NCBI RefSeq assembly: GCF_030553055.1
Contig: NZ_CP130713.1
Coordinates: 6,944,001-7,008,000 of the forward strand
Length of the DNA: 64,000 nt
Reading direction: 5' to 3'
Source: Streptomyces sp. XD-27
Lineage (GTDB): Bacteria > Actinomycetota > Actinomycetes > Streptomycetales > Streptomycetaceae
Shown in pieces: positions 1 to 8,595 of the stretch. The notes under the pieces were generated by a model. The model was not told where the DNA came from and made no database searches. It saw nothing but the letters and a program-made list of their open reading frames with translations. A program made the translations under genes and the position numbers. Position 1 is the first letter of the stretch. Each line of letters opens with the position of its first letter.

Positions 1-699
1 CTCCGGCAGCCGCCAGTCCGTGGCGTGGTGGGCGCGTGACGGCCCGTCGAAGGCCAGGTACGCGCCCGTCTCGGCGAGCCGTCGATGGTCGGTCGGATCC
101 GGCGAGCGGTTCAGATGGCCCAGCAGCACCCGCCGCGGCGGTACCCCCAACTCCCCGCACAGCAGGTCGAGCACGTCCCAAGCGCCCGTCCCCAGCTCCA
201 GATGCACCCCGATGGGCGCCCCCGTGCGGTGGTGGGCCCGCGCTGCGGCGGTCATCGTGTGCCGGGCGTGCGCGTCGAGCCCGTGGAAGCCGCCGGCCAC
301 CTTGATCAGCCCGGCCCGGGGCCCGTCCCCGCCGATGCCGCGCGTCAGCTCCTCGGTGAACAGGTCCGCGAGCCGGTCCCGTACGTCGTCGAGCAGCCGC
401 GGCGGGTAGTGCACCGCCTGGTGCAGTCCGGTGGCGGCGACGACGTGGACGCCGGTGGCGCGGGCCAGCCCGGCGAGGGCCCCGGCCCCGCGCCCCATGC
501 CGTACGGCGTCCACTGCACGACGGATCCGCCGCCCAGCCCGCGGAACGCGCGCAGTTCGTCGGCGGCGGCCGACGCGTTGTCCAGCTCCTGCCCCGGGAG
601 CAGCGGGCTGCGGAGGAACAGGTGGTCGTGGGCGTCGCAGACGCCGAGCTCGGCGGGCGGGATGTCGCCGAGGACGGTACGGATGGCGGCGGCGTTCAC
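1..699 (-). CDS. Phosphotriesterase-family metal-dependent hydrolase, 3' end outside the window
   Basis: The reading frame starts at a GTG (697-699) and stays open to base 1, so the C-terminus lies outside the window. About 233 residues are visible. The N-terminus has the metal-binding HDHLF motif of the phosphotriesterase/amidohydrolase TIM-barrel family, followed by a block with GLIKVAGG that suits the carboxylated-lysine strand, then an HLELG segment and a GHLNRSPD segment that supply later metal histidines. Family members hydrolyse phosphotriesters or lactones; the substrate here is unknown. The GTG overlaps the TGA of the upstream DUF4865 gene, so the two are probably co-transcribed and translationally coupled. 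Confidence 0.8.
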   Translation of the reverse strand, partial: MNAAAIRTVLGDIPPAELGVCDAHDHLFLRSPLLPGQELDNASAAADELRAFRGLGGGSVVQWTPYGMGRGAGALAGLARATGVHVVAATGLHQAVHYPPRLLDDVRDRLADLFTEELTRGIGGDGPRAGLIKVAGGFHGLDAHARHTMTAAARAHHRTGAPIGVHLELGTGAWDVLDLLCGELGVPPRRVLLGHLNRSPDPTDHRRLAETGAYLAFDGPSRAHHATDWRLPE

Positions 700-1280
700 C
701 AGTGCCGCCCCTGCGGCAGCGCGTCGAGATGCGGGGCGGACAGGTGCAGCACCTGGAAGCGGTCGCCCGCCGCCTCGGGCGCGTCGTCCCGCCAGAGGGT
801 GAAGTGCAGCAGCTCCCAGTGCCGCGGGTCGATCGCCAGAGCCGTCGAGTGGACCCCTTCCGTGCGGGCGCGTTCGCCGGTCTCCGCCAGCGCCCGCTCC
901 ACGGCGGTGGCCGGATCGGCGCCGGGCGGGACGGGCTCGGCGCGGCGGGTGGCGGTGCGCGGCGCGCGGTCCGCGGCCGGGCCGCGTTCGAAGGCCAGCC
1001 CCTGCCAGTGCTCGACGGTGGGACGGCCGAAGTCCTCGACGAGGCCGCGGAACCCGGCGCCCCACAGGAAGCGGTTCATGGCCTCGGGGGAGGCCCACAG
1101 ATAGAACGGCGCGTAGGCGTTCACCGGCGAGCCGTCGACGCCCCGCTCGCGGATGCCGTACGCCTTGAGCCCGAGCCCGGGGAAGTCGTCCAGCAGGTGT
1201 CCCCGCGTCGCCACCCGGCGGCGGATGATCTCCATGTCGTAGTCGGCGGGCAGGGTGATGCGGTACTGCATGGCGTGCAC
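696..1280 (-). CDS. DUF4865 family protein
   Basis: A 194-residue protein matching the DUF4865 family as I recall it: N-terminal segment MQYRITLPADYDM, a central stretch GLGLKAYGIRERG, and an FYLWASPEAMNRFLWG block. The family is common in actinobacteria and has no established function; it resembles ferredoxin-like dimeric alpha/beta-barrel monooxygenases in size and pattern, which is inference. Codon 1 is ATG at 1280; a second ATG three codons later is equally possible. Its stop overlaps the GTG of the phosphotriesterase-family gene, giving a two-gene operon. Upstream lie a tetR remnant and a TetR-type operator, which suggests that the operon once had its own repressor. Confidence 0.75.
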   Translation of the reverse strand: MHAMQYRITLPADYDMEIIRRRVATRGHLLDDFPGLGLKAYGIRERGVDGSPVNAYAPFYLWASPEAMNRFLWGAGFRGLVEDFGRPTVEHWQGLAFERGPAADRAPRTATRRAEPVPPGADPATAVERALAETGERARTEGVHSTALAIDPRHWELLHFTLWRDDAPEAAGDRFQVLHLSAPHLDALPQGRHW

Positions 1281-1382
1281 GGAACTGCTCCTGTCGGTGG
1301 ACGGGCGGCGGACGGTGTCCCCGGCCGTCGTAGGGGGCCTTGGAAGTGGTCGTCGCTCAAGGGCCCTGATACGGGCCGTCGT

Positions 1383-1514
1383 TCAGAGGCGGTCGACGGT
1401 CCGCGTCGCGAACAGGGCGGGCAGTCCGCGCACCGCGTGGTCGTCGCGGATGCGGGCGTACGCGCCCCTCAGCAGGTCCTGGGTGCTCTCGATCAGGCGT
1501 TCCGGAGTGCTCAT
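1383..1514 (-). pseudogene. Remnant of a TetR-family regulator gene
   Basis: A 43-codon frame starting at ATG 1514 begins MSTPERLIESTQDLL, the usual opening of the TetR proteins that precede DUF4865 genes. After about 15 residues the DNA-binding helix-turn-helix is absent and the frame stops after RTVDRL. A normal TetR is about 190-220 residues, so most of the gene is gone, apparently by an internal deletion that leaves the first and perhaps the last codons. It lies directly behind an intact 20-bp operator-like palindrome. No functional regulator could be made from it. Confidence 0.6.
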
Positions 1515-1522
1515 GAGCACAC

Positions 1523-1542
1523 TGTACATACTAGTAAGTACA
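1523..1542. promoter_or_regulatory. TetR-type operator palindrome
   Basis: A 20-bp inverted repeat, TGTACAT-ACTAGT-AAGTACA, with one mismatched pair, sits 8 bases upstream of the start of the tetR remnant. Size, symmetry and position fit a TetR autoregulatory operator. With the regulator truncated, the site is either orphaned or used by a regulator encoded elsewhere. Confidence 0.6.
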
Positions 1543-1674
1543 GAATTCCAGCGCGGGGCGATCCGGTGCCCGGCGCGGGGTGATCCGGTGGGCGTCGCGC
1601 GGAAAGCCGGGCGCCCCCGGCTGGGTGACGGGCAGTCACCCGCAGGCCCGGCCGATGGCGCCCTCCGAACTCCG

Positions 1675-2238
1675 TCAGCCCGAGACGGCCGACCGGACCG
1701 CCGTGCGCTCGCGTGCGGCGGCCACCGGCCCCGGTCGCGTGCCGCCCCTGCGGTCCGGCGGGGCCGCCGCGCGACGCTCGGCGGCGGGCGCGCGCCCCGC
1801 GCCGTGCGCCGCGAGCGGGGACGTGCCAGTGGTGAGCCCCCGCGGCGCGGCGAGCGTGAACCACACGACCTTCCCGCTGCCGTCGTCCCCGGCGTGCATG
1901 CCCCAGCTCTCGCTGACGGCGGCCACCATGGTCAGCCCGCGACCATGGGTGCTCACCGGGTCCGCCTCGCACACCCGCGGCAGCCGTGGGTCCCGGTCGC
2001 GCACCGAGACCGTGAGCCGGTCCAGCATGAGAACGATCTCCACCGTGCACTGCTTGTCCGGCTCCGCATGCCGGTGCACGTTGGTCAGCAGTTCGGTGAC
2101 GCACAGCGCCGCCGGGTCGATGAGCGCGTCGATGTGCCAGTAGCGCAGCTGCGCCGAGACGATTCTGCGGACCTGGCCGATCCGCGCCGGCAGAGCCTGC
2201 AACTCCACCGTGCAATGCCTGCTAGGAAGACTGATCAC
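1675..2238 (-). CDS. RsbW/SpoIIAB-like ATP-binding regulatory protein (HATPase_c_2)
   Basis: A 187-residue protein starting at GTG 2238. It has the Bergerat-type ATP-binding pattern of anti-sigma-factor serine kinases: an N-box ELLTNVHRHAEP around residues 50-60, a G1 stretch around VSVRDRDP, and a G2-like HGRGLTMV. The N-terminal two thirds is the whole kinase-like domain; the last 50 residues are Ala/Pro/Arg-rich and probably disordered. Streptomycetes carry dozens of such proteins, which act in sigma-factor partner switching or as small orphan regulators. No sigma factor or antagonist gene is adjacent, so the partner is unknown. Confidence 0.8.
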   Translation of the reverse strand: MISLPSRHCTVELQALPARIGQVRRIVSAQLRYWHIDALIDPAALCVTELLTNVHRHAEPDKQCTVEIVLMLDRLTVSVRDRDPRLPRVCEADPVSTHGRGLTMVAAVSESWGMHAGDDGSGKVVWFTLAAPRGLTTGTSPLAAHGAGRAPAAERRAAAPPDRRGGTRPGPVAAARERTAVRSAVSG

Positions 2239-2426
2239 GGCTGCGACTCCCTGAAGAAGAGTTAGGGCTAGCCTGATTCAGATGCGGGCGATGAACGTGC
2301 GCGGCCGCGCGGGCAGCCGTACACGACCGGAGGGCCGGTTCTCAGCGTCACCGCCGGTTAACCCTCAGTGATACTCATACGCGTCAAGCGTCGGCCCACC
2401 CGCTCAGATGCGCAACTCGAAGGTGC

Positions 2427-2762
2427 TCAGTCCTTCCCGGCGCGGCCGCGTGCGCTGCGGATCGCGTCCAGGAACCGGCTGGCGGCGCCCCCCTCCGCGG
2501 GTGCGGCGGGGGCCGCCGCGTCCTGCTCCGCGAGGGTGAGGCGATAGCGCGTACCGTTGACCGTGGCGCGTGCCTGGTCCCCGTCGGTGAACCAGGGCCT
2601 GCCGGCCCGGACCGACTGCACCGGAGCGCTGTCGATCTCCCGGCCGTTGCTGGTCAGCAGCTCCAGCCTGCCGTCCTTGATCAGGACCTGTCCGGCACGC
2701 GTGACGGAGCGCAGATTCTTCTCGATCCGCACTCCTCGGGCGTTGAACTCGGTTTCCGCCAC
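2427..2762 (-). CDS. Conserved hypothetical protein
   Basis: A 111-residue protein starting at ATG 2762. Residues 1-75 look like a compact beta-rich domain (alternating hydrophobic strands around VLIKDGRLELLTSNG and ARATVNGTRYRLTL). The C-terminal 35 residues are Ala-rich then basic (SARGRAGKD). There is no signal peptide and no membrane segment. It is divergent from the cysteine desulfhydrase gene, with about 160 bases between the two starts that should contain both promoters. I do not recognise a function. Confidence 0.6.
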   Translation of the reverse strand: MAETEFNARGVRIEKNLRSVTRAGQVLIKDGRLELLTSNGREIDSAPVQSVRAGRPWFTDGDQARATVNGTRYRLTLAEQDAAAPAAPAEGGAASRFLDAIRSARGRAGKD

Positions 2763-2923
2763 GTGGACCGCCTCCCCGAATCTCCCCAGCGGGCTCGCGC
2801 CCGCTCTCCCATTGTCCCTGTTGCGCAGTCTGCCCGTGACAGCGACTGGACACCAGTACCCACATATGATCGAGATGACCGACTGTTTTCAGTCAGGTCG
2901 GAACGCGAGCACAGGGAAGCGGT

Positions 2924-4054
2924 ATGAACGGCGCGGGCACCACACAGCAGGCGATCATGGGCACCATCGACGTGGACCGGAGTGACACCGCTTATCGGGA
3001 CTGGCTGAAAGAAGCCGTCCGAAAGGTCCAGGCCGACGCCAATCGCTCGGCCGACACCCACCTGCTGCGCTTTCCGCTGCCCGAGCAGTGGGGCATCGAC
3101 CTGTACCTGAAGGACGAGTCCACCCACCCCACCGGCAGCCTCAAGCACCGGCTGGCCCGCTCGCTGTTCCTGTACGGGCTGTGCAACGGGTGGATCAGGC
3201 CCGGCAAGCCCGTCATCGAGGCGTCCAGCGGGTCCACCGCGGTCTCCGAGGCGTACTTCGCCAAGCTGATCGGGGTGCCGTTCATCGCCGTGATGCCGCG
3301 CACCACCAGCCGCGAGAAGTGCCGCCTGATCGAGTTCCACGGCGGCCGCTGCCACTTCGTGGACGACTCCCGGCGGATGTACGAGGTGGCCGCGGCGCTC
3401 GCGGCGGAGACCGGCGGCCACTACGTCGACCAGTTCACCTATGCCGAGCGCGCCACCGACTGGCGGGGCAACAACAACATCGCCGAGTCGATCTACCAGC
3501 AGCTGCGGCTGGAGCGGTTCCCCGAGCCTGCGTGGATCGTCGCGACCGCGGGCACCGGCGGCACCTCCGCGACGATCGCCCGCTACGTCCACTACATGAG
3601 TTTCGACACCCGGGTCTGCGTCGCGGACCCCGAGAACTCCTGCTTCTTCGACGGCTGGGTGAACGACGACCCGGACGCCACCAGTGACTGCGGCTCGCGG
3701 ATCGAGGGCATCGGCCGACCGCGGATGGAGCCGAGCTTCATACCGGGCGCGATCGACCGGATGATGAAGGTGCCGGACGCGGCGAGCGTTGCGGCGGTGC
3801 GCGCGCTGGAGGGCGCCATCGGCCGCAAGGCGGGCGGCTCGACCGGCACGGGGCTGTGGAGCGCGCTGCGGATCGTCGCGGAGATGGTGGCCGAGTCACG
3901 TACGGGCAGCGTGGTCACCCTGCTGTGCGACCCGGGCGACCGCTACCTGGACAAGTACTACTCCGACGCCTGGCTGGCGGAGCAGGGGCTGGACATCACG
4001 CCGTACGCGATGGCGATCGAGGGCTTCCTGGCGACGGGGAAGTGGTCGAGCTGA
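2924..4054 (+). CDS. cds1: PLP-dependent L-cysteine desulfhydrase, Cds1-like
   Basis: A 376-residue fold-type II PLP enzyme of the cysteine synthase family, closest in pattern to mycobacterial Cds1, which degrades L-cysteine to hydrogen sulfide, ammonia and pyruvate. The PLP lysine is in the TGSLKHR motif near residue 74; the substrate loop SSGSTA is near 106, and the phosphate-binding glycine loop TAGTGGTSA is near 210. It is longer than CysK or CysM because of a C-terminal extension ending with a conserved-looking YLDKYY segment. The ATG at 2924 follows a GGGAAG ribosome binding site. It is a single gene; convergent with the SRPBCC gene across a strong hairpin. Cysteine synthase activity remains an alternative. 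Confidence 0.85.
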   Translation: MNGAGTTQQAIMGTIDVDRSDTAYRDWLKEAVRKVQADANRSADTHLLRFPLPEQWGIDLYLKDESTHPTGSLKHRLARSLFLYGLCNGWIRPGKPVIEASSGSTAVSEAYFAKLIGVPFIAVMPRTTSREKCRLIEFHGGRCHFVDDSRRMYEVAAALAAETGGHYVDQFTYAERATDWRGNNNIAESIYQQLRLERFPEPAWIVATAGTGGTSATIARYVHYMSFDTRVCVADPENSCFFDGWVNDDPDATSDCGSRIEGIGRPRMEPSFIPGAIDRMMKVPDAASVAAVRALEGAIGRKAGGSTGTGLWSALRIVAEMVAESRTGSVVTLLCDPGDRYLDKYYSDAWLAEQGLDITPYAMAIEGFLATGKWSS

Positions 4055-4078
4055 CCGCGCCGCGCGGCACGCACCGAG

Positions 4079-4102
4079 CCGCCGGGCGCTAGCGCCCGGC
4101 GG
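4079..4102. terminator. Palindromic bidirectional terminator candidate
   Basis: A perfect 24-bp G+C-rich palindrome centred on GCGCTAGCGC lies between the convergent Cds1-like and SRPBCC genes and contains the TAG stop of the latter. There is no U-run, as is usual for Streptomyces terminators. Confidence 0.55.
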
Positions 4103-4571
4103 ACGCCACGCGGCGGTCCAGGGCCCGCATCGCGCGCCGGAACGCGCGCCCCACGCCCGCCCGGCCCAGTGTCATCGCCCACCGCAGCGGCGCCGGGGCG
4201 TCCACCGCGAAGGTGTACCGGACCCGGGTGCCGGCTCCGTTGCCGGACGGCGTCAGCCGCCACTCCTCCAGCAGGGCCCGCAGCCCCGGGGCGTTGGTCG
4301 CGTCCACCCGGTACGCGTACCGCTCGGCGGGCTCGGCCGCCAGGACCGTCTCGGCGAACCGGGTGCCGCCCCGCAGCCGGACCTCCCGGCCCCGCCCGCC
4401 GTCCACCGGGCGCGCCTCGGCGACGGCGGCGAACCACCGCGGCCAGTCCGCGGTGGTTCGCAGTTGGTGGAAGACGGCGTCGGGGGCGGCCGCCACCTCG
4501 GCATGGAAGACCAGCCGCAACGGGGCGGCCCCGAGGAAGTCGAGCCCGACGGGGCGCAGGCGGCGTGTCAT
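4089..4571 (-). CDS. SRPBCC (START/Bet v1-like) family protein
   Basis: A 160-residue single-domain protein. The pattern FHAEVAAAPDAVFHQL then DWPRWFAAV is the characteristic opening strand and helix of polyketide-cyclase/dehydrase-type SRPBCC proteins, with a C-terminal helix after VDAPAPLRWAM. Members bind hydrophobic ligands; some are cyclases or coenzyme Q-binding proteins. Nothing nearby identifies the ligand. The ATG at 4571 is the first start, and the gene ends within the palindromic terminator shared with the Cds1-like gene. Confidence 0.75.
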   Translation of the reverse strand: MTRRLRPVGLDFLGAAPLRLVFHAEVAAAPDAVFHQLRTTADWPRWFAAVAEARPVDGGRGREVRLRGGTRFAETVLAAEPAERYAYRVDATNAPGLRALLEEWRLTPSGNGAGTRVRYTFAVDAPAPLRWAMTLGRAGVGRAFRRAMRALDRRVASAGR

Positions 4572-4637
4572 GGCCGCACCATAGCTGACATGCCGTCAAG
4601 TCGGCAGGTTGCTCACCGCGGTCACCGGGTCACTCGG

Positions 4638-4994
4638 TCACCGGGTCACCGGCGCCAGGTTGATGCCCCACTTGGCGAGATCCCTCGGGCCCTGGGTGAG
4701 GAACGAGTCCCCGCAGTGGTTGATCCTGCCGTTGAGCGGCGTGGAGATGTGGTCGTCGCCGACGGACCCGTGACGCGGAAGGGGCAGGAGGTGCCTGGGC
4801 AGGTCGGTGGAGTCACCGCCGCTGCCTCCGCCACTGCCTCCGCCGTGGTTGGTGACGGTGCAGTTGTTCTCGAACGACACGTTCGGGGGGCCGTCGGACA
4901 GCGTGGCCGCCCCGGCGACGGGCGCGACGCCGAGCACCGCACCCGCTGCCGCCGCGGTGACTGCCACAAAGCTTGCGATCTCACGTGTTGGCAT
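4638..4994 (-). CDS. Small secreted protein of unknown function
   Basis: A 118-residue preprotein. Residues 1-29 form a clear Sec signal peptide (short basic start, Ala/Val-rich core, VAGA cleavage region). The mature part is about 88 residues with two cysteines (ENNCTV and INHCGD) that could form one disulfide, a flexible GGGSGGGSGG linker, and the end WGINLAPVTR. I do not recognise the family; it is not a chaplin or rodlin by pattern. It is transcribed alone. The DeoR-type regulator gene lies upstream in the same direction, about 90 bases away, but a link is unproven. Confidence 0.6.
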   Translation of the reverse strand: MPTREIASFVAVTAAAAGAVLGVAPVAGAATLSDGPPNVSFENNCTVTNHGGGSGGGSGGDSTDLPRHLLPLPRHGSVGDDHISTPLNGRINHCGDSFLTQGPRDLAKWGINLAPVTR

Positions 4995-5084
4995 GCCGGG
5001 TGAACGACGCGGAGCACCATAGGGTTCGCCCGGACTCGCCCGTTCGGGTCGCTGTCCCGACCGGCGGAACGCGCTCGGCGCCCG

Positions 5085-5933
5085 CTACGGCTGCCCGTCG
5101 TCCGACGGCTCGCCCGCCACGATCAGCTCCGGCAGGTGCTCCGCGATCTCCGCCCGCTCCCGCGCGGGCAGGCCCGCGTCCGTCACGAGCGCGTCCACCT
5201 CGTCCAGCGAGGCGAAGGAACTCAGGCCCACCGTGCCCCATTTGGTGTGGTCCGCCACCACCACGACCCGCCGCGCCGACCGCACGAAATGGCGGTTGGT
5301 CTCCGCCTCCGCCAGGTTCGGCGTCGACAGCCCCGCCTCGACCGATATCCCGTGCACCCCGAGGAACAGCACATCGAAGTGCAGGGAACGGATCGCGGCG
5401 TCCGCGACCGGACCCACCAGGGTGTCCGACGGCGTCCGCACCCCGCCCGTCAGCACCACCGTCGCCGCCCCCGGGCGCGCCGCGCCCGCGCCGCCGCCCG
5501 CGGCCGAGCGCTGCGCCGCGTAGAAGACGTCGGCGACCCGGACCGAGTTCGTCACGACCGTCAGATCCGGAACCTCCAGCAGCCGCTGGGCCAGCGCGTA
5601 CGCGGTCGTCCCGCCCGCGAGGGCGATCGCGCTGCCGGGCGCCGCCATCGCCGCCGCGGCCCGCGCGATGTCCTCCTTCGCGCTCAGCTCCAGCGCCGAC
5701 TTCGCCTCGAACCCGGGCTCGTAGGTGCTCGCCTCCGCGACCGGCACCGCACCGCCGTGCACCTTCTCCACCACACCCAGCCGGGCGAGGGCGTCCAGAT
5801 CGCGACGGACCGTCATGTCCGACACGTTCAGCTTGCGCGTGAGTTCGTTGACCCGCACCCCGCCGCGCCGCCTGACCTCGTCGAGGATCAGAGCACGCCG
5901 CTGCTCCGCGAGGAGGTTCTGGTTGTCACTCAC
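5085..5933 (-). CDS. DeoR/GlpR family transcriptional regulator
   Basis: A 282-residue regulator. The N-terminal DeoR winged helix is clear: EQRRALILDEVRRRG, then VNELTRKLNVSDMTVRRDLDAL (residues about 10-60). The sugar-phosphate-sensing DeoRC domain follows with AGGTTAYALA, VVTNS and a GVHGIS block. Such proteins repress sugar or sugar-alcohol catabolic operons and are released by phosphorylated sugars. I chose GTG at 5933 because of the AAGGTGGG ribosome binding site 6 bases upstream; longer frames extend into divergent DNA. No sugar operon is adjacent, so the target is unknown. Confidence 0.85.
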   Translation of the reverse strand: MSDNQNLLAEQRRALILDEVRRRGGVRVNELTRKLNVSDMTVRRDLDALARLGVVEKVHGGAVPVAEASTYEPGFEAKSALELSAKEDIARAAAAMAAPGSAIALAGGTTAYALAQRLLEVPDLTVVTNSVRVADVFYAAQRSAAGGGAGAARPGAATVVLTGGVRTPSDTLVGPVADAAIRSLHFDVLFLGVHGISVEAGLSTPNLAEAETNRHFVRSARRVVVVADHTKWGTVGLSSFASLDEVDALVTDAGLPARERAEIAEHLPELIVAGEPSDDGQP

Positions 5934-6135
5934 GGTGTTCCCACCTTGCTTCCGATCAGCCACCCGCCCAGGTGAGCTCATCCTCCCACGCGCCGATGAC
6001 AGGCGGCCGGATGAGCGCACAGGGTTACGATTTCGGTTCACCCGCCCGTGTCGCGCCACGACCACGCCGCGCGGCGGGGATGCTTCATGGGGGATGTCCC
6101 AGACCTCATGGGGACACCGGAATCGGGGGGCGACG

Positions 6136-8595
6136 GTGGCGACGACCACGCGGGACAACGGCACGGCACGAGGGCAGGAGCAGCCGGACGGGACACCGGA
6201 CACGGCACCGGACGCCGCGCCGGACGACGGGCCGGAAGGGCAGCCGGACACCGAGTCGGACAACGGGCCGGAAAGGGCGCCGGACGGCAAGCGGCCGCGG
6301 CTGGAGCTGGAGCTGCTGGTCCACGGGGTCGGCGGCGCGACGCCCCAGGAGATGCTGGCCGACCCGCGCGTCGTCCGGGTCACCGGCGACCAGACCGCGG
6401 GCGTCCACCGCCGGACCGAGGACGGCGACGCCGAGGACCGCCCCGGCGACTACCGCCGCGAACCCGTCCGCGAGGCGTACTGCTGGTCCAACCTCACCTC
6501 GGGCAACGGCGCCCGCGCCCTGTGGCTGCTCCTGCTGCCCTTCATGGTCGCCAACCTCGCCCACTGGATGCGGCCGCCCGCGCCCGGCCGCACCCGGACG
6601 GTACGCGCCTACGGCGTCCTCGTCCGGCTCGTCGCCCTCAGCCTGACCGTGGTGCTGATCGCCGCGGCCTGCGAAGTGGCCCTGGACCTGGTCGCCTGGC
6701 AGTGCGCCGGCACCGGCTCGTGCGCCGACAACCGGCCCTGGCTCGGCTTCATGTCCGCCGGGCACGACGGCTGGTGGAGCCAGCCGGGCCGCAGGCTCGC
6801 CCTCGCCGCCCTGCTGCCCGCCGCGCTGACCGGGCTGCTGTGGTACCTGTCGAACCGCACCTGGAGCGCCTACGAGTCGCAGCCGCCCCTCGGGCTCCCG
6901 GTCGAGGAGACCGACCCGGAGTCCGGCGAAGGACCGGCGCTGCGGCTGCCCGGCTTCTGGTACGGCCGCCGGCTCGTGGCCCGGCTGCGCGCCGCCCACA
7001 CCGCCGCGGGCTTCCTCACCGTCGCGTCGGCCGTCGCCGCCCCCGCCGCCCGCTACGACCACGCGCCGGGCGGCAGCGCGGCACTGGACGTCTTCAGCTG
7101 GGTGCTGGCCGCGGTACTGGTCGTCGTCGAACTGATGGTGCTCTACGTGGTGTGCAGCCGCGGCCGCAGCGAGAGCAGGCTGGACGAGCACCTCGACCGG
7201 CTCACCGTCACCGCGCTGCCGAGTGCCGCGCTGGGCAGCCTCGCGCTGTCGATGCTGTACGCGGGCTGGTCCCGCCCGGACTGGTCCTCGGCCGGGCGGC
7301 AGCTGCCCGGCGACCAGACCTTCGGCCTCATCGTCCTCGTCCAGGGTGCGCTGGTCACCGGCATCGCGGTGTGCGCCCTGCTGCTGCACCGCGCCAACCG
7401 CACCCCGCGTACCCCGCTGTTCGGGCTCGGCGGGGCGGCGGTGGCCATGTTCGCCTGCGCCCTGGGCGCGCTGCTGACCGGGGGCGTCACCCAGCGGATG
7501 GCCGACTGGCTGGACGGCCCGGCCGTCCCCGGCGCGGGGCCGATGCCGGGCCCGCCGGTCATCCTGTCCTGGCAGGCCGCCGCCGTCCCCGTGCTGGTGC
7601 TCCTGCTGCTGCTCCTGGCCGCCGTCTTCGCCGTCCGCGTATGGCGGGTGCGGGCCCGGCTGATCCGCACCGTGCCGGACGGCTATCCGGGGGAGCGGCC
7701 CGACGGCGTGCGCACCCGCAGGATCGCCGGGACCATCGCCCGCGCCGGACTCACCGACGACGTGCCCGCCATCGTCGGCCCCCTGGCCCTGTTCGCGCTC
7801 GTGCTCGGCGCGGGCGCCGTCGCCGGCGCCTGGGCCACCGACGAGGTCCCCGGCCGGGCCTGCGACGACACCAACGCGGTGCTCGACGGCGCCGCGCAGA
7901 CCGCGCAGGCGCTGGGCTCCTGGCTGGTGGGCCTGGCGTTCCTGACCTTCGTCGCCTGGGGGCGGCGCGCCTACCGCAACCCGTCGGCCCGCCGCACCAT
8001 CGGCATCCTGTGGGACGTCGGCACGTTCTGGCCGCGCGCCGCGCACCCCTTCGCGCCGCCCTGCTACGCCGAGCGGGCCGTCCCCGACCTCACCTGGCGG
8101 ATGCGGACCTGGACCCAGCGCACCGGCGGCCGGCTGGTCATCTCCGGCCACTCCCAGGGCAGCGTGCTGGCGGCGGCCGCCGTCTGGCAGTTGGACCGCA
8201 AGACCCGCCGTCAGGTCGCCCTGCTCACCTACGGCTCCCCGCTGGAGCGGCTGTACGGCCGCTGGTTCCCCGCCTACTTCGGCCCCGGCCCGCTGCTCGC
8301 CCTGCACGGCGAGGTGCGCTGCTGGCGCAACCTGTGGCGGTACACCGACCCCATCGGCGGCCCCATCCGGCTGCCGGACGAGGCCGGGCCCGAGGTGGAC
8401 CGCGGCGCCCTCAAGGATCCGCTCGCCTACGGCCGTACCGCCGAACACCCGCTGCCCGCCGCCATCCTGGGGCACGGCGACTACCAGGCCGACCCGGTCT
8501 TCGAGCAGGAGCGGGCCGGGCTGCTGGCCCGGCTGCCCGACGGGGCCGGGCACCGGCTCCCCGCTCAGGGCAGCGCCGGCAGGTCCTCCGGATAG
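6136..8595 (+). CDS. Large membrane protein with split alpha/beta-hydrolase motifs
   Basis: About 819 residues from GTG 6136; an in-frame ATG at 6094 is an alternative. The first 55 residues are a low-complexity Pro/Asp/Gly tail. At residues 61-67 the motif LVHGVGG looks like the oxyanion-hole strand of an alpha/beta hydrolase. Residues about 125-600 hold roughly ten hydrophobic membrane segments in pairs. Near residue 671 the nucleophile-elbow motif GHSQGS appears, followed by a soluble tail with FGPGP and a late His (LGHGDYQ). The arrangement suggests a lipase-like fold whose N-terminal strand and nucleophile are separated by a membrane domain. Function unknown; a lipid hydrolase is inference. 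It overlaps the convergent AAA gene by 31 bases. Confidence 0.7.
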   Translation: MATTTRDNGTARGQEQPDGTPDTAPDAAPDDGPEGQPDTESDNGPERAPDGKRPRLELELLVHGVGGATPQEMLADPRVVRVTGDQTAGVHRRTEDGDAEDRPGDYRREPVREAYCWSNLTSGNGARALWLLLLPFMVANLAHWMRPPAPGRTRTVRAYGVLVRLVALSLTVVLIAAACEVALDLVAWQCAGTGSCADNRPWLGFMSAGHDGWWSQPGRRLALAALLPAALTGLLWYLSNRTWSAYESQPPLGLPVEETDPESGEGPALRLPGFWYGRRLVARLRAAHTAAGFLTVASAVAAPAARYDHAPGGSAALDVFSWVLAAVLVVVELMVLYVVCSRGRSESRLDEHLDRLTVTALPSAALGSLALSMLYAGWSRPDWSSAGRQLPGDQTFGLIVLVQGALVTGIAVCALLLHRANRTPRTPLFGLGGAAVAMFACALGALLTGGVTQRMADWLDGPAVPGAGPMPGPPVILSWQAAAVPVLVLLLLLLAAVFAVRVWRVRARLIRTVPDGYPGERPDGVRTRRIAGTIARAGLTDDVPAIVGPLALFALVLGAGAVAGAWATDEVPGRACDDTNAVLDGAAQTAQALGSWLVGLAFLTFVAWGRRAYRNPSARRTIGILWDVGTFWPRAAHPFAPPCYAERAVPDLTWRMRTWTQRTGGRLVISGHSQGSVLAAAAVWQLDRKTRRQVALLTYGSPLERLYGRWFPAYFGPGPLLALHGEVRCWRNLWRYTDPIGGPIRLPDEAGPEVDRGALKDPLAYGRTAEHPLPAAILGHGDYQADPVFEQERAGLLARLPDGAGHRLPAQGSAGRSSG

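Noticed and set aside
4638..4994. Chaplin or rodlin
   Set aside because: It has a signal peptide and two cysteines, but the chaplin hydrophobic domain and rodlin motifs are absent.
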